This document shows, piece by piece, positions 61,775-64,000 of a stretch of 64,000 bases of DNA. Position 1 is the stretch's first letter; each line of letters begins with the position of its first letter. Location of the stretch: the NCBI GenBank assembly GCA_013399895.1, contig VXBA01001173.1, forward strand, positions 354,589 to 418,588, written 5' to 3'. This stretch comes from Serilophus lunatus. Taxonomy: Eukaryota > Chordata > Aves > Passeriformes > Eurylaimidae. The translations under genes were made by a program, and so were the position numbers. Under the pieces are notes generated by a model that was given only the letters and a program-made list of their open reading frames with translations, had not been told where the DNA came from and searched no databases.

Positions 61775-64000
61775 GAGAAAGAAAATGTGTAAATACTAAT
61801 ACTGAATGGAAATATATCAATACTAGTACTAAAACATCTAAAGGGTTGATTCATCTGAACTGCAGTGCAACTTTCAAAAAGTAAAAATCACTCCAGTGTT
61901 ACCACTTAGTACGATTCATCCCTTTTCAACATTACTGCAATAGCCAGTAGAATATCAGTTAGTGGTACAGCGTCAGGTCTTCCATTTCTTCAGCTTTACT
62001 ATCAGCAGGGATTCCCTTTACTTTTACAGTATGAACTTCAACAATATACTTGAAATGCCATACATCCACTGCTAATGATTGCAGTGGGCAACCGCTGCTT
62101 TGCCTTCCTTTACACCTTTTTAAAGGTACATGATTTACATAATTTTTAAGTTAAAAGTTTATTCATTAAGTAAACACCAGTGAAATATTTAGCTAGGTTT
62201 CAATGGTCACCTGGAAGAGTACGGTGGTAACTGTGGGAGACACACACTATATTTCTCCTGAGATCCCAGAAAGTCAGGGCAGTTTCTATACTTTTCAAAG
62301 AGCTTCACCTGTCTTTAACTAGTCAAACAGAAAAAGAAATTCCATTCTTACTGCCTCCTCAGAGCCCTTTTCAAGGTATAACTCAAGCGATTTAAGCAGA
62401 AGGTGTGTTTTCTGGGAGTACAAGTGCATATAAATGTGAGTGAAAAAACACTGCGTGTGCAAATTCGTACACTGACCCTCATAGTTTGTTCTTGCGAAGG
62501 TTAGGAGTTGATTTCTAGTTTGTTCCCATTTTCCCCAAATCATGTGAAGATTTTTTCCTCAGTCTGTTTGGAAAAACACATTAATTGTAAGGGTTGTTTT
62601 CAGCAATTCATGTAATTTAGGATTTCCCATTCTGGTGGGTCATCAAGTTGTCATGCCTAGTTACTTCTGTTCGATACTATTACGTGACATGGCTGATGAT
62701 GTTGCATCAGACCAAAAAAATTGAAAAACAAATGGGTTACTGAGCACTGTAGTCACCAGTTTGGAACAAACAAATCTCTCTTCAACTTCTATCTGTTCAG
62801 AGGAATTAAACACCATTTGTGGTGTTTAAAGTAGAGGGAAGGATTTTTTTCTAGGAGCATTGAGTAGCAGGAATTGTCATGTGTGACAGGTTTAAATTAA
62901 CTCTAGGTAGAGAAACTGTAAGGAGAAAATTTATTCAGGCAAAGTAAAACTCATTGAAAATACTTACATGTTGTTTGATCCATAGTAGTCATCTGTCACT
63001 TAGTTAGCTGTGAAATGTACCATTAACAGAATCTGTTAAAGTTTTATTATTTTGCTTTAGTGCTGCACATAGGGCTAGCTGAAAATTAAATGCTGAAACT
63101 ACTTTTCAAAGGATTTCTCCTAAATTAAATTTCCTTTCAAAAATATCTGCTTTTCTTCAAAGACAAAAGGAAAAAACAGTCAGTGAAAATCTGAAAACAG
63201 AAAAGACTTCAGCCAGGAGGTAAAAATATTGTGAACAAAATCTTTCCATGCCTGCCTAACTATATTCAGCCTTTGATGGCTTGTGAACGTTTTCCACAGA
63301 AATTAATGACTACAATTTTTGGTTTTGCTTTAATTTTATTAATGCATGCCCAAGGGTGGAATACTTTCAGTGGGATGGAAAAGCAATACTAAATTCATCT
63401 TCCAACAAGCACTAGGTAAGTGTCATCTACTGTCTGGAGAACATAACCCAGAAACTAAGGGCAATTACAGGCCAAGTCATATCCTTCAGTCTCACACCAG
63501 GCAGCTAAACACAGTGAGATCTGCAAGAACAGAGAAGCAGTTCCACGAGAGATAGGAATATAACTCCAAAACATGCAACAGTAATACAAGCCCTGTAATT
63601 ACCTGTCAGGTCAGAATGAGCACTTCCAAAACCTGGGCAGAGATTCAACAAAAGTATGCTTCTTGAAGGGTTAGAATAAAGAATAAAGTATGATTACAGC
63701 AAAGATTTCCAGCTGAAAATCACTATGGTTTCTCATAAGCCTTTATCACCAGTAAAGGTTACAGAAGGGGAAGCATTTTTGCTTTTGTTATGTGTCAGTA
63801 ATATATTCATAATTCAATGGAAAATACTTCTAAATGGCTGAATTAGTCTTTTCTTTTTTGTCTTGAATAATCAAAGAGAATAGGGCACTGAGTGAATAAA
63901 TTCATTCACTGTCATGTAAATTATGTTTGTGCCCTTGAAAATCTGATTCTTTTCTAGTGGTGATAAACTACATTTAGTGATACACATTAAGAGACTATGT

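Larger units (their letters stand above)
58261..64000. other. Unique AT-rich DNA, no gene found
   Basis: No gene, RNA or transposon recognised. Simple repeats only: a T-rich run at about 59204-59220, 12 T near 60482-60493, a short (CA)n at 61538-61557 and 18 A at 61757-61774. An isolated TATAAAAGG string at about 59641-59649 lacks other promoter or LTR signals. Frames stay below about 95 codons. Confidence 0.5.

Overview
This 64 kb window looks like vertebrate nuclear DNA, most probably from a bird. The evidence is a population of CR1 LINE fragments with the typical 3' end (ATTCTGTG-type terminal units, minus-strand copies beginning CACAGAATCA) and several ERV-type long terminal repeats (LTRs) of kinds familiar from bird genomes. 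The unique sequence is AT-rich, and I found no bacterial-type gene organisation, no operons and no dense coding. The species cannot be named from this window.

I could not support a single host protein-coding gene, tRNA, rRNA or known small RNA. Most open frames are short, run on both strands and look like chance frames in AT-rich sequence, microsatellites or repeats. The only recognisable protein-coding content is decayed CR1 ORF2 (endonuclease/reverse transcriptase). The window is best read as a gene desert or the inside of a very long intron.

Layout: 0-10 kb is mostly unique AT-rich DNA with one CR1 tail (about 3.0-3.2 kb) and a probable LTR (about 5.9-6.1 kb). At 9.9 kb there is a small cluster of inverted and direct repeats. 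At 10.9-11.7 kb a GC-rich block ends like an LTR. At 16.26-16.5 kb an old 118-bp segment is tandemly duplicated. A 1.3-kb minus-strand CR1 with an expanded A tract lies at 18.8-20.1 kb, a compact minus-strand LTR at 21.6-21.9 kb, and short minus-strand CR1 tails at 23.9, 24.2 and 30.3 kb. An A-rich/T-poor tract is at 32.7-32.9 kb, followed by a (TA)n run and two adjoining plus-strand CR1 copies (33.5-35.8 kb) interrupted by an assembly gap. A complete minus-strand solo LTR with a 5-bp target duplication lies at 37.25-37.78 kb, a CR1 ORF2 fragment at 39.3-39.6 kb, and a second complete solo LTR with a 5-bp target duplication at 42.24-42.84 kb. A 64-bp (CA)n array is at 46.9 kb, CR1 tails are at 47.5 and 50.8 kb, a long GC-rich LTR containing the second assembly gap is at 48.1-49.6 kb, and a 2-kb minus-strand CR1 is at 56.2-58.3 kb.

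No set of genes here works together. The history that can be read is repeated CR1 insertion, all copies now inactive (every visible catalytic site is mutated), plus ERV insertions reduced to single LTRs. I found no new biological system. The best leads are the 16.3-kb duplication beside an exact octamer motif, the two solo LTRs with intact target duplications, the CR1 cluster around the first gap, and the compact 267-bp LTR-like element.
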